This document shows, in pieces, positions 50,085 through 59,275 of a stretch of 64,000 nucleotides of DNA. Each line of letters starts with the position of its first letter. The first letter of the stretch is position 1. The DNA comes from Bacillota bacterium (lineage in GTDB: Bacteria > Bacillota > Clostridia > Christensenellales > UBA1242). A model generated the notes under the pieces. The model was not told the DNA's origin and made no database searches. It saw nothing but the letters and a program-made list of their open reading frames with translations. The DNA lies in NCBI GenBank assembly GCA_009784555.1, contig WRBO01000003.1:1-64000 (forward strand), read 5' to 3'. The translations under genes were made by a program, and so were the position numbers.

Positions 50085-50675
50085 ATGAAGGTTTGCGTAT
50101 TCGGCGGAACAAACCCCGCAACAAACCCAAAATGGTTCGCGGTAGGCGAGGAAATGGGCAAATTGCTGGTTGCCGCCAATTATGAAAAGGTGTGGGGAGG
50201 GAATTCCCACGGCGTTTTGGCCCAAATTCACAAGGAATATGTGGAAAAGAACGCTCCTAATACCTTGGTAATGCCAACGGCCTATGAAAAAGACTTGGAA
50301 ACAATGAAAACAGACAAAGTCCTAAAAACCGAGAGCATTTGCGAACGGGCAGAGGCGATGTTGGCCGAATCCGATGTTGTGGTCGTTATGCCTGGTGGAA
50401 TTGGAACAATTTTTGAATTTTGGACGGCGGTAGAGGTCCGCAGGGCAGAAGAGTACGATTTCGACATCATCCTGCTTAACTACGATGATTTTTACCAATA
50501 TCAATTGGCGCACTATGGGTTCATATATGCCCAAGGCTTTACGAAAATAGGCAAGGGAGGGGCACCGTACAAAATCGACCCAAAAGACCTCTTTACTATT
50601 GCGACAACACCCCAAGACGTTATGACCAAGCTAAAAGAAATCGAAGCCCGTCGAAAAAAGACCAAGAAAAAATAA
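50085..50675 (+). CDS. LOG/TIGR00730-like nucleotide-processing family protein
   Basis: 'CVFGGTNPATNPKWF', 'VWGGNSHGVLAQIH', 'VVVMPGGIGTIFEFWTA'. Confidence 0.75.
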   Translation: MKVCVFGGTNPATNPKWFAVGEEMGKLLVAANYEKVWGGNSHGVLAQIHKEYVEKNAPNTLVMPTAYEKDLETMKTDKVLKTESICERAEAMLAESDVVVVMPGGIGTIFEFWTAVEVRRAEEYDFDIILLNYDDFYQYQLAHYGFIYAQGFTKIGKGGAPYKIDPKDLFTIATTPQDVMTKLKEIEARRKKTKKK

Positions 50676-50682
50676 TCAAAGT

Positions 50683-50717
50683 AAAAAACTGGTCCGCGAG
50701 GGGCCAGTTTCTTTTTT
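50683..50717 (+). terminator. intrinsic terminator
   Basis: AAACTGGTCC...GGGGCCAGTTTCTTTTTT. Confidence 0.75.
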
Positions 50718-50740
50718 CTTCTGGTGCTGTTCGCGTATCG

Positions 50741-50761
50741 CGGTCCAGGGGTCACCCCTGG
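50741..50761 (-). repeat. CCAGGGGTGACCCCTGGACC palindrome directly after the stop of the minus-strand gene
   Basis: GGTCCAGGGGTCACCCCTGG immediately 3' of the TAA at 50762-50764 (minus strand). Confidence 0.8.
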
Positions 50762-50983
50762 TTAGCAGCAGTGTTTCTCTTTCTTGTCACGACAGAAAAA
50801 TTGTCCGCCGAAAACAACAAGCAGGATTACAATAGTGCATAGGTCCAGGCCAAAGAGTCCGCCGTTAAAGACCAACATCAACAGGATGATAATCCACATG
50901 ATGTCACAACTCTCCATGCGTGGTGTGCACTTGCGCTCGCGTGGTTGACATCCGCAGCCACGACCGAAAATTTCTCCCAACAT
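50762..50983 (-). CDS. small Cys-containing membrane protein
   Basis: MLGEIFGRGCGCQPRERKCTPRMESCDIMWIIILLML...; AGGAGA RBS upstream of this start. Confidence 0.6.
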   Translation of the reverse strand: MLGEIFGRGCGCQPRERKCTPRMESCDIMWIIILLMLVFNGGLFGLDLCTIVILLVVFGGQFFCRDKKEKHCC

Positions 50984-51314
50984 TTTGGTATTCTCCTTTT
51001 GGTTTTCTTGACAGAGTAGTGGTAGTTTTGCCACGCAAAGCACAATATGTCGTAGGTATGGCACACAGACCGCCACAAGTCGATTTGTAGGTTATGTTCA
51101 CAAGACACAGGTGGAGGCCTCCAAGAACCCGCATCAAGAGGTTTGTACGTCTCATCACTTACTCCCCGGCGCGCCATCTTTTGTGAGGATAAAGAAGGGT
51201 GAAAGCGGTGAGATATCCAAGCCTACGTCAGTGTACGCAACGGGTGGTGTGGTTGTGCTTGCGTGCACAAAAATACATGTTTTCATCTGGATGGTTTTTT
51301 GATATACTATTTAC

Positions 51315-51743
51315 ATGAAAGAAATCATCCGCGTAGGAAAAGGAGAGTATACGCACTACGAAAACGGTGTGTATACGGGCAGTATGTATTTTTCCAAAAC
51401 ATTGCTTTGCTCGGCCGTCGCGGCCGCGGCGGGCAGGGTCGAGGGTGTCGTTCGCCTTAAATCCGATTTTTGGTTCGTGCTTCGGAACCTGCTACGTCGG
51501 GGTATGGGGCGGCGCGGTGTCGTCGTTCGGCCTGTGGGATACAACACAATTGTCATAGAGGTTTGCTTCGTGTGCGAGATTGGTTATTCCAGTGCAGATT
51601 TAAGCTACAGGGTTCAAGAAGCGGTATTAAGTGTAGCTCAAAACAAATCGCTGACGGACAAACGTATCAAGCGCGTGGACGTTCGTATCTGTGGTGCTGC
51701 GGCGGCTCAACCCAGTGAAATTGACCTGGTGACCGCGATATGA
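51315..51743 (+). CDS. Asp23/Gls24 family protein
   Basis: Position before nusB; 'GYNTIVIEVCFVCEIGYSSADLSYRVQEAVLSV'. Confidence 0.7.
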   Translation: MKEIIRVGKGEYTHYENGVYTGSMYFSKTLLCSAVAAAAGRVEGVVRLKSDFWFVLRNLLRRGMGRRGVVVRPVGYNTIVIEVCFVCEIGYSSADLSYRVQEAVLSVAQNKSLTDKRIKRVDVRICGAAAAQPSEIDLVTAI

Positions 51744-52147
51744 GCATAAGTCGAAAACAGGCACGCGAGGCGGTATTCAAACTGGTATACGGTTTGGGCT
51801 TCGAGGCCGAGATGGAGAAGGAGCTAGGGACAGAGGAACTGGCCCTTGTCTCTGATGAAATGCCAAAGGGCCCCGAATTCGCATTCATCCAAGACACCTT
51901 TCGCACCGTTGTTGACAACCTGTCCGAAATTGATGACATCATCCGTGCAAAGGCGCGCGATTTTTCCTTTGAACGTTTGTTCCGAATTGACCTGGCCCTC
52001 TTGCGGTTGGGGATTGCTGAAATGCGGTACACGGACACGCCGCACGTGGTGGTCATGAGTACGATTATCGACCTAGCAAAGAAATACAGCACCCAAAAGT
52101 CCGTAACCTTTGTGAATGGGGTGTTGGGAAGCGTGGAGGGCAAATAA
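51740..52147 (+). CDS. nusB: transcription antitermination factor NusB
   Basis: 'SRKQAREAVFKLVYGLGFEA...FERLFRIDLALLRLGIAEMRY...IIDLAKKYSTQKSVTFVNGVLGSV'. Confidence 0.92.
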   Translation: MSISRKQAREAVFKLVYGLGFEAEMEKELGTEELALVSDEMPKGPEFAFIQDTFRTVVDNLSEIDDIIRAKARDFSFERLFRIDLALLRLGIAEMRYTDTPHVVVMSTIIDLAKKYSTQKSVTFVNGVLGSVEGK

Positions 52148-52148
52148 A

Positions 52149-53351
52149 ATGCCTCTTTCCGCAATCACCGTTTCGCAACTGAATAACTACATCCGCCAGG
52201 TGTTCGAGGCGGAAGAGCTTCTGCATAACGTCACCGTAGTCGGCGACATCGACGGGATAAGTATCCGTGGCAATGCGGTGTATTTCTCCCTGCGTGACGA
52301 GGGCGCAACAATCCCATGTGTGTGCTATATCCCTAGCAAGCTAAAAGGTATTGAGAATGGCACAAATGTCCAAGTTCGCGGAACGGTAGGCTACTGGCAC
52401 AAAGCGGGCAAGATAAACTTCACCGTCAACCATATCGAGGCCTTTGGTCTGGGCAAGCTGTTCATAGAGTTTCAAAAGCTACAGGAGAAATTGGCAAAAG
52501 AAGGGATGTTCGATGTCGGCCGTAAAAAGGCAATTCCAACCGACCCGCGACGCATAGGCGTAGTCACCAGTCGGTCTGGCGCGGTAATCCACGACATCAT
52601 TCGTGTCGCACATCGACGCAATCCGTCTGTTGGCATTGTCCTGTATCCCGTTACTGTCCAGGGCATCGGGGCAGAGGGGGCAATCGCCGATGGCATAGAA
52701 TTTTTTAACGCTGTCGCCAAGGGGGAGTATCTAATCGACCCCGTAGATATAATCATGGTCGCGCGCGGCGGGGGCAGTAAAGAGGACCTAGCACCCTTCA
52801 GCTCGGAGTCCGTCGCACGGGCGGCATTCTCGTCCAGCATTCCAATTGTTTCCGCGGTTGGGCATGAAACGGATTGGTCGCTATTGGATTTGGTCGCCGA
52901 TTTGCGTGCCCCAACACCGTCGGCGGGCGCGGAAATTATCGTACCGACCAGTTTAACGCGAAAGGAAAAGGCCATCCAGTCATGGCGGTTAATCAAATAT
53001 ATGACGGGGCAGAAGCTCTCGGCCGTACAATCAACCATCCAAATGACTTGGGGTGATATTCGTTCGGGCACAGAGAATGCGCACAAAAATGCCATACAGG
53101 CCACAATATCTCGTTGGTCTGTCATACGAACTACCACAACGCACAGGGTCGACAGGGCCGAGGCACGCGGCCGAGAGCTGGCAATCTATGTCGAGGAAGC
53201 CAATCCGCTAGCCATCCTGCGCAAAGGATACGGGCGTGTGTTCTCGGGAAAGGATGATGTCACAGAGGTGGGCCAAGTTTCGATAGGTGACGTAGTATTG
53301 ATAAAGATGTATAATGGAGAAATAGAGGCAAGGGTGGAGGAAGTGAAATGA
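52149..53351 (+). CDS. xseA: exodeoxyribonuclease VII large subunit
   Basis: 'SAITVSQLNNYIRQVFEAEELLHNVTVVGDI', 'RRIGVVTSRSGAVIHDIIRVAHRRNPSVGIVLYPVTVQG', 'VARGGGSKEDL', 'VSAVGHETDWSLLDLVADLRAPTPSAGAE'. Confidence 0.95.
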   Translation: MPLSAITVSQLNNYIRQVFEAEELLHNVTVVGDIDGISIRGNAVYFSLRDEGATIPCVCYIPSKLKGIENGTNVQVRGTVGYWHKAGKINFTVNHIEAFGLGKLFIEFQKLQEKLAKEGMFDVGRKKAIPTDPRRIGVVTSRSGAVIHDIIRVAHRRNPSVGIVLYPVTVQGIGAEGAIADGIEFFNAVAKGEYLIDPVDIIMVARGGGSKEDLAPFSSESVARAAFSSSIPIVSAVGHETDWSLLDLVADLRAPTPSAGAEIIVPTSLTRKEKAIQSWRLIKYMTGQKLSAVQSTIQMTWGDIRSGTENAHKNAIQATISRWSVIRTTTTHRVDRAEARGRELAIYVEEANPLAILRKGYGRVFSGKDDVTEVGQVSIGDVVLIKMYNGEIEARVEEVK

Positions 53352-53575
53352 GTGTCGACAAAAAATTGGCCGAACTAGAGGCCCTGGCAAAACAAATCGA
53401 AGGGGAAAAGTCCTTTGACAAAACATTGGACAGATTCACGAAGGCGGCGACCTTGGTAAAAGATGTCCTAGAGGGCGTCGGAAAAGAACGGGGAAGGGTG
53501 ACGGAAATAATCCGTGACATAGACGGCGCAATAGAGCGCGAGATAAAGTTCGACGCAACCGAAGATGAGGAGTAG
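53348..53575 (+). CDS. xseB: exodeoxyribonuclease VII small subunit
   Basis: 75 aa, ATGA-coupled to xseA. Confidence 0.8.
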   Translation: MSVDKKLAELEALAKQIEGEKSFDKTLDRFTKAATLVKDVLEGVGKERGRVTEIIRDIDGAIEREIKFDATEDEE

Positions 53576-53578
53576 GCC

Positions 53579-54226
53579 ATGCCCATAATTGAAATGTGCG
53601 AGGAAATGGAGTTCGACACCCCAACGATTGTATTGGCCACGGGCTCGCCTGCGCGCAAGAAAATACTGGACAACGCGGGAATACCTTTCGTGAAAAAGAT
53701 TGTTCCGATTGACGAGGAGCTGTTGAATGCCGAAATCCCGCACGAGGGGGTTTCGCGGCGGTTCGCGGAACGCTATTGCCATATGCTGGTCAACGAAAAG
53801 CAAAAGCCCTTTCGGGGCAGGGTGCGCAATGGTGTGGTGGTCACGTGTGATACGGTTGTGTGGTGTGATGGGCGAATCTTGGAAAAGCCGTTAACACGCG
53901 AAAAGTGTGTGGAGTGCCACGAATTCGTCAGCGGAAAAATGACATACACGGTCACCGCGATGGCGGTTTACTATAACGGTAAATCTGCCAGCAATGTAAA
54001 AACAACATGGGTGAAAATTGCAAAATTGCCTCCCGCGGTAATTGACGAGGTCGCAAACGAACCGGCAACTCTCCTCGCGGCGGGGTACAGGACCCAAGGC
54101 GCGATACAGTGGTATATCGATTGCAAGAAAGGGGAGATTATGAACGTGGTGGGCCTGTATCTGCCTACTTTACGGCGATTGCTGAAAAAGGTCGATTTCC
54201 CCATCAACCCACAATGGTTTGCGTGA
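53579..54226 (+). CDS. maf: Maf family nucleotide pyrophosphatase
   Basis: 'TIVLATGSPARKKILDNAGIPF', 'VVTCDTVVWCDGRILEKPLTREKCVECHEFVSGKMTYTVTAMAV'. Confidence 0.85.
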   Translation: MPIIEMCEEMEFDTPTIVLATGSPARKKILDNAGIPFVKKIVPIDEELLNAEIPHEGVSRRFAERYCHMLVNEKQKPFRGRVRNGVVVTCDTVVWCDGRILEKPLTREKCVECHEFVSGKMTYTVTAMAVYYNGKSASNVKTTWVKIAKLPPAVIDEVANEPATLLAAGYRTQGAIQWYIDCKKGEIMNVVGLYLPTLRRLLKKVDFPINPQWFA

Positions 54227-54285
54227 TGCACCTACCAGATATTGTGGTATTTCACACATATCGACACTAAAGATGGAGGAGCTTC

Positions 54286-54834
54286 ATGAAGAAAAACCCC
54301 TGCACAATAATCGTGGTTCGTCACGCTCAAACGGATGGAAATTTACAAAGGCGTGTTTTCGGTAATGTGGAGTTGCCGATTAACGAGGCAGGGCGAACCC
54401 AGGCAGAGGGGCTGCGGGCGGTCTTGTCTGGCCGTACGGTGGATGTGTGTGTATCATCTCCTATGAACAGGTGTCTTGAAACGGCCGAGATTTTGTGGAA
54501 TGGGGCTATCCTTGTCGATGAACGTCTGACCGAGCGTGGTTACGGCGAAAAGGAAGGTGCCTCCTTTGATGAAGTCGACTACCTGCGATTTTGGAATCTG
54601 AACAACGAAATCATGTATGATGGGGCCGAAGCTCTGACCGCCATTCGCGCACGGGTAGAGGATTTCCTGCGCGACATGGCCGAAAGCCATGCGGGCAAAA
54701 CGGTCATGGTGATAACTCACGGCAGTGTAGCTCGCACGATGCGTGGTGTCATAGCGGGCCAGGATTTCGACGGCAACTATGCGGTGTTGCCGCGTGTGGG
54801 TAATTGCGAGGTTCTAGAGTTCTCGGTGGGGTGA
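54286..54834 (+). CDS. histidine phosphatase family protein
   Basis: 'IVVRHAQTDGNLQRRVFGNVELPINEAGRTQA...VMVITHGSVARTMRGV'. Confidence 0.9.
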   Translation: MKKNPCTIIVVRHAQTDGNLQRRVFGNVELPINEAGRTQAEGLRAVLSGRTVDVCVSSPMNRCLETAEILWNGAILVDERLTERGYGEKEGASFDEVDYLRFWNLNNEIMYDGAEALTAIRARVEDFLRDMAESHAGKTVMVITHGSVARTMRGVIAGQDFDGNYAVLPRVGNCEVLEFSVG

Positions 54835-54875
54835 TTTGCTTGTCTGTGGGTGTTCGTGTGTGCTAGGCTCGTTCT

Positions 54876-55598
54876 ATGGAAAAGAAGTCATTGCCTGACC
54901 TTGGGCGTTACAAGGCCTTTTTGTTTGACTTGGACGGGACGCTGGTGGATTCCTTGGGCGTGTGGATGGAGGCGTATTCGGAATACCTGCGCCGCCATGG
55001 AAAGGTTCCGTGTTCACCGGCCGACCTTCATGCTGAAATAGGCGGGTTTTTTGCCAAGGCCGATGGGGCGGTAAATATGAACGAGGTGCATATGGCGCAC
55101 CTGAACGAGGCTTACGGGATAAAGGGCTTGAGCGGGGCAGAGTCTCTGGCCCAACGTGACGCAATTCTGGCCGAACTCTATATGGATGTTCGGTTTGGGG
55201 TGGGTGTTGCTGAATTCTTGCGGCATTGGCAAGGTGTGGGACGGAAGATGGCGCTCGTAACCCTGTCCCCGCGATTTGTCATAGATATATGTTCGAATAA
55301 AAATCCGCACATGATGTCCGAGGTTATACTAAATGATGTTTTCGGCGAATTTGTGTTCAGCTCCGATGACGGCTTCCGGAAAAAACCACATCCGGACGGT
55401 TTCTTACTCGCGGCAAAACGTCTGGGGATAGAGCCAGGCGAGTGTCTGGTTTTCGAGGATGCGATTTATGGCGTGCGTTCTGGCGTGGCCGCTGGGATGG
55501 ACGTTTGTGTCATTCGCGAACGGCACAGCGCGGGGCAGCGTACAGAGATTGATGCCCAGGCCACGTATATCATCGATTCGTTTGTGGATATCTTGTAG
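54876..55598 (+). CDS. HAD-superfamily hydrolase
   Basis: 'KAFLFDLDGTLVDSLGVWMEAY', 'KKPHPDGFLLAAKRLGIEPGECLVFEDAIYGVRSGVAAGM'. Confidence 0.92.
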   Translation: MEKKSLPDLGRYKAFLFDLDGTLVDSLGVWMEAYSEYLRRHGKVPCSPADLHAEIGGFFAKADGAVNMNEVHMAHLNEAYGIKGLSGAESLAQRDAILAELYMDVRFGVGVAEFLRHWQGVGRKMALVTLSPRFVIDICSNKNPHMMSEVILNDVFGEFVFSSDDGFRKKPHPDGFLLAAKRLGIEPGECLVFEDAIYGVRSGVAAGMDVCVIRERHSAGQRTEIDAQATYIIDSFVDIL

Positions 55599-55708
55599 GT
55601 GTGTCACGCATACATACAAGATATTGTGGTGTGTGAGATATCAGTGCAGTTTGCCGTGGCATTGTATGTATTTGTCTGTTGCTATTTGATATGGTACAAT
55701 ATGACATT

Positions 55709-57328
55709 ATGTTGCAGAGTTTGCGAATCCAAAACGTCGCACTTGTCGAATCGGCCGAAATTGAATTTGGCCCCCAATTTAATGTCCTGACTGGGGAAAC
55801 GGGGGCGGGAAAGAGTATAATTCTGGGCAGCCTGAACTTTATCCTCGGCGAAAAGCTGGGTAAAAGCATGGTGCGCAGCGGGGCGGCATCGGCTCGTGTT
55901 GATGCGGTCTTTTCTGCCGATGACGCTTTACTGGTGGAAATTTCCACTGCCTGTGGCATTGATTCGGATGACGGGGTGGTTATTTTATCGCGAACTATGA
56001 AATCGGATGGAAAGGGCGAGTGCCGCATAAACGGCTCGGTCGTTACGGCGGCAATGTTGCGGGAAATTGCGGGTATGCTCGTTCACATTCACGGTCAACA
56101 CGATACCGAGGTTCTTCTCAAGCCCCGAAACCACATTGATATCTTGGACGATTTCGGCGCAAAGGAAATTCGACCCTTGCTCACGGCCTATAAACATGAA
56201 TATGACGAATGGCGCGCACTGGAAAAACGGCTTAAATCCTTGGGCGGGGACGAATCGGAACGTGCGCGGTTGGTCGACTTGTACCAATTCCAAATTCGGG
56301 AAATTGAACTGGCTGACTTACAAATGGGGGAGGACGAAGCCCTCGCCGAAAAAAAGGTCACAATGCAAAATTTTGAAAAAATTTCGACCAACTTGGCCCA
56401 AGGTGTCGCGTATCTGGCGGGTGACGACGGCGGGGCGGTGTCCCTATTCAAACGGGCCCTGTCCGCACTTGGCTCTGTCTCTGGCTTTGACGAACGCCTT
56501 GGTAAAATCTACGACAGGGCGGTGGAAGCAGGCTACGCACTCGGCGAGGTCGAAGACGAACTTCAAGGCTACTTGGATGATATGGAATTTGACGAGGAGG
56601 AATTTGCACGTGTCGATAAACGCCTGGACGAGATAAAAGCCTTGCGCAGGAAGTACGGCGGCAGCGTCGACGAAGTACTGCGATTCCTGGCCGATGCACG
56701 CACAAAACTGGACGCATTGTTAAACAGCGAAAGAGACATCACAGAGGTGCAAAACGCAATACAGGCCAAATTACGGCGTCTAGAGGCATGTGCTGCGGAA
56801 CTTTCGGCCGCGCGCTGTGCCCAATCTGACAAAATGCGGGCAAAAATTGTTGCTGAACTCGCCGACTTGGGCATGCCATCCTGTACGTTTGCGGTCGATT
56901 TTCGGGATGTGTCTCCACGCGCTGACGGAACGGACGATATGGAATTTATGTTTAGTGCTAACGCGGGCGAACCATTGCGACCCCTGGCAACAATCATCAG
57001 CGGCGGGGAAATGAGTCGCTTCATGCTGGCCCTGAAATCCATCACCTACGGTGTGGGCGAGGGCGGCGTGCACAAGGTCGGTACGGTCGTATTCGATGAA
57101 ATTGATACTGGCATAGGGGGAATGATGGGGCACAAACTGGCCGAGAAAATGTCAACGCTCTCCCAAAACTGCCAAATCATATGTGTAACGCACTTGGCAC
57201 AAATTGCCGCGGTTGCGAATAATCACTTCTTAATACAAAAGTGTGAACAGGGCGGGCGTACCGCAACGAATGTATTTCCGCTGGATTCCGACGGACGGGC
57301 GGCCGAAATCGCACGTATGCGGGGCTAG
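55709..57328 (+). CDS. recN: DNA repair protein RecN
   Basis: 'MLQSLRIQNVALVESAEIEFGPQFNVLTGETGAGKSIILGSLNFILGEK', 'ISGGEMSRFMLALKSI', 'VFDEIDTGIGGMMGHKLAEKM'. Confidence 0.95.
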   Translation: MLQSLRIQNVALVESAEIEFGPQFNVLTGETGAGKSIILGSLNFILGEKLGKSMVRSGAASARVDAVFSADDALLVEISTACGIDSDDGVVILSRTMKSDGKGECRINGSVVTAAMLREIAGMLVHIHGQHDTEVLLKPRNHIDILDDFGAKEIRPLLTAYKHEYDEWRALEKRLKSLGGDESERARLVDLYQFQIREIELADLQMGEDEALAEKKVTMQNFEKISTNLAQGVAYLAGDDGGAVSLFKRALSALGSVSGFDERLGKIYDRAVEAGYALGEVEDELQGYLDDMEFDEEEFARVDKRLDEIKALRRKYGGSVDEVLRFLADARTKLDALLNSERDITEVQNAIQAKLRRLEACAAELSAARCAQSDKMRAKIVAELADLGMPSCTFAVDFRDVSPRADGTDDMEFMFSANAGEPLRPLATIISGGEMSRFMLALKSITYGVGEGGVHKVGTVVFDEIDTGIGGMMGHKLAEKMSTLSQNCQIICVTHLAQIAAVANNHFLIQKCEQGGRTATNVFPLDSDGRAAEIARMRG

Positions 57329-57436
57329 TATGTCATGCATACCATGGGGACATGCACCAAATCTATTGACGAATGTGTGGCAAATTGTATATATTATGTA
57401 GCGTTCTTATAGGTTGAAATCGGAGGATAGATAGTA

Positions 57437-59275
57437 ATGTTAAAGTTGTTCTTGCTGTTCTCGGCACGCGACTGGGTGCTTTTTTTTATCGCCTTGGTCT
57501 TTATTGTTGCTGGGGTATGGATGGCCTTGGCTGTGCCGGAATACCTTATGGAAATCACCGACTTGGTGACCAACCCACACAGGGACGGTACAATAGGCGA
57601 TGTCTGGGTCCAGGGCGGCTATATGTTCGCTTTCGCTATTGGGGGGATGATTACATCTATCATTGTGGCATGGATTGGGGCGACAATCTCGGCAAACCAT
57701 GCGGCGCGTATACGTCATACGATATTTAATCGTGTGGGGGATTTCTCTACCGCCGAAATGAAACGGTTTTCGGTACCCAGTTTAATTACCCGCAGCACCA
57801 ATGACGTGGTCCAGGTTCGTATGTTCACCGCCATGGCAATCCAAGTTCTGATACAGGCCCCAATCCTCGCAATATGGGCAACCATGCGAATTTTGGATAC
57901 ATCGTGGGAACTATCGGTTGTAACATTTATCGCGGTCGGTGCACTTTTGGTTATCCTGACCGTCTTGATATTCCTTGTTATGCCGCGGTTCAACCGTATC
58001 CAAAAACTGACCGACCAATTAAACCTGGTCACGCGCGAAAATATCAGCGGCCTGCGTGTCGTCCGTGCCTATAACGCCGAGGAATTTGAACAAAAGAAAT
58101 TCAGCGACGCTAACACAACCCTCATGCGAAACAACTTATTCGTGAACAGGGCAATGGCCGTGTTCTGGCCCTTCCTTACATTACTTATGTCCGCGATGAG
58201 CGCGGCAATCTACTGGGTAGGCAGCTGGGTCATAACCACGGGCCGTACGGACGACCCAATCGGGTTCTTTGGTCATATGATGGTCTTCGGCCAATACAGC
58301 ATGATGATACTCTTCAGCTTCATTATGCTAATCATGGTCTTTGTAATGTTCCCGCGCACGCTCGTCTCCGCACGCCGTATTATGGAGGTCATCAGCACCG
58401 AATCAACCGTCATGGGCGGGGAAACGGTTATCGAACCCGCAAACCTGGCTGGCGGTATTGTTATGCGTGACGTAAACTTCCGTTATCCGGGGGCCGAGGG
58501 CAATGTTCTGTCCGACATATCATTGGAAATCAAACCTGGCGAAACTGTGGCCTTTATCGGCGGTACGGGTTGCGGGAAAAGCACCCTCGTCGGCCTCGTC
58601 CCGCGAATATATGACGCAACGGACGGCTCGGTTCAAATCGGCGGAACATGCATTGGCGATATGACCCTGGAACAATTGAACAGCATCGTCGGTTATGTCC
58701 CTCAACGTGCGGTCATATTCAAAGGAACAATCAAATCCAACGTCGCGTTCGGCGAGGGACTTAACGGTGCGCCAACCGACGACGATGTTGTGGTGGCCCT
58801 GAAAACCGCCCAGGCATGGGAATTCGTTTCCGAATTGGAACGGGGTATTGAATCGGATGTCGCACAAAAAGGCAGTAATTTAAGTGGAGGTCAAAAACAA
58901 AGACTCTCTATCGCCCGTGTAATCGCACGCCGTCCAAAGATATTTATCTTTGATGATACGTTCAGTGCCCTTGACTATAAAACGGATAGAGAGTTACGCA
59001 GGGCGTTAAAAGAGGAAACCTCGGGCGCAACCGTCTTGATTGTGGCGCAACGAATTGGCACAATCAAAAACGCGGACAGGATATACGTAATGGACAAAGG
59101 TCGTATCGTCGGCTCGGGAACGCATGACGAATTAATGAAATCAAACGAGGTCTATCAACAAATCGCCCAAAGCCAATTAAGTAAAGAAGAGCTAGAAGGT
59201 GGAGAGGCAAGGCCTCTGCCCGCAAAAAAGCCAAAACTGCCAGCGGAGGCACTCCGCAAAGGGGGTAAGAAATAA
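57437..59275 (+). CDS. ABC exporter, TM plus ATPase fusion
   Basis: 'GGTGCGKSTLVGLVPRIYDATDGSV', 'LSGGQKQRLSIARVIARRPKIFIFDDTFSALD'. Confidence 0.94.
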   Translation: MLKLFLLFSARDWVLFFIALVFIVAGVWMALAVPEYLMEITDLVTNPHRDGTIGDVWVQGGYMFAFAIGGMITSIIVAWIGATISANHAARIRHTIFNRVGDFSTAEMKRFSVPSLITRSTNDVVQVRMFTAMAIQVLIQAPILAIWATMRILDTSWELSVVTFIAVGALLVILTVLIFLVMPRFNRIQKLTDQLNLVTRENISGLRVVRAYNAEEFEQKKFSDANTTLMRNNLFVNRAMAVFWPFLTLLMSAMSAAIYWVGSWVITTGRTDDPIGFFGHMMVFGQYSMMILFSFIMLIMVFVMFPRTLVSARRIMEVISTESTVMGGETVIEPANLAGGIVMRDVNFRYPGAEGNVLSDISLEIKPGETVAFIGGTGCGKSTLVGLVPRIYDATDGSVQIGGTCIGDMTLEQLNSIVGYVPQRAVIFKGTIKSNVAFGEGLNGAPTDDDVVVALKTAQAWEFVSELERGIESDVAQKGSNLSGGQKQRLSIARVIARRPKIFIFDDTFSALDYKTDRELRRALKEETSGATVLIVAQRIGTIKNADRIYVMDKGRIVGSGTHDELMKSNEVYQQIAQSQLSKEELEGGEARPLPAKKPKLPAEALRKGGKK

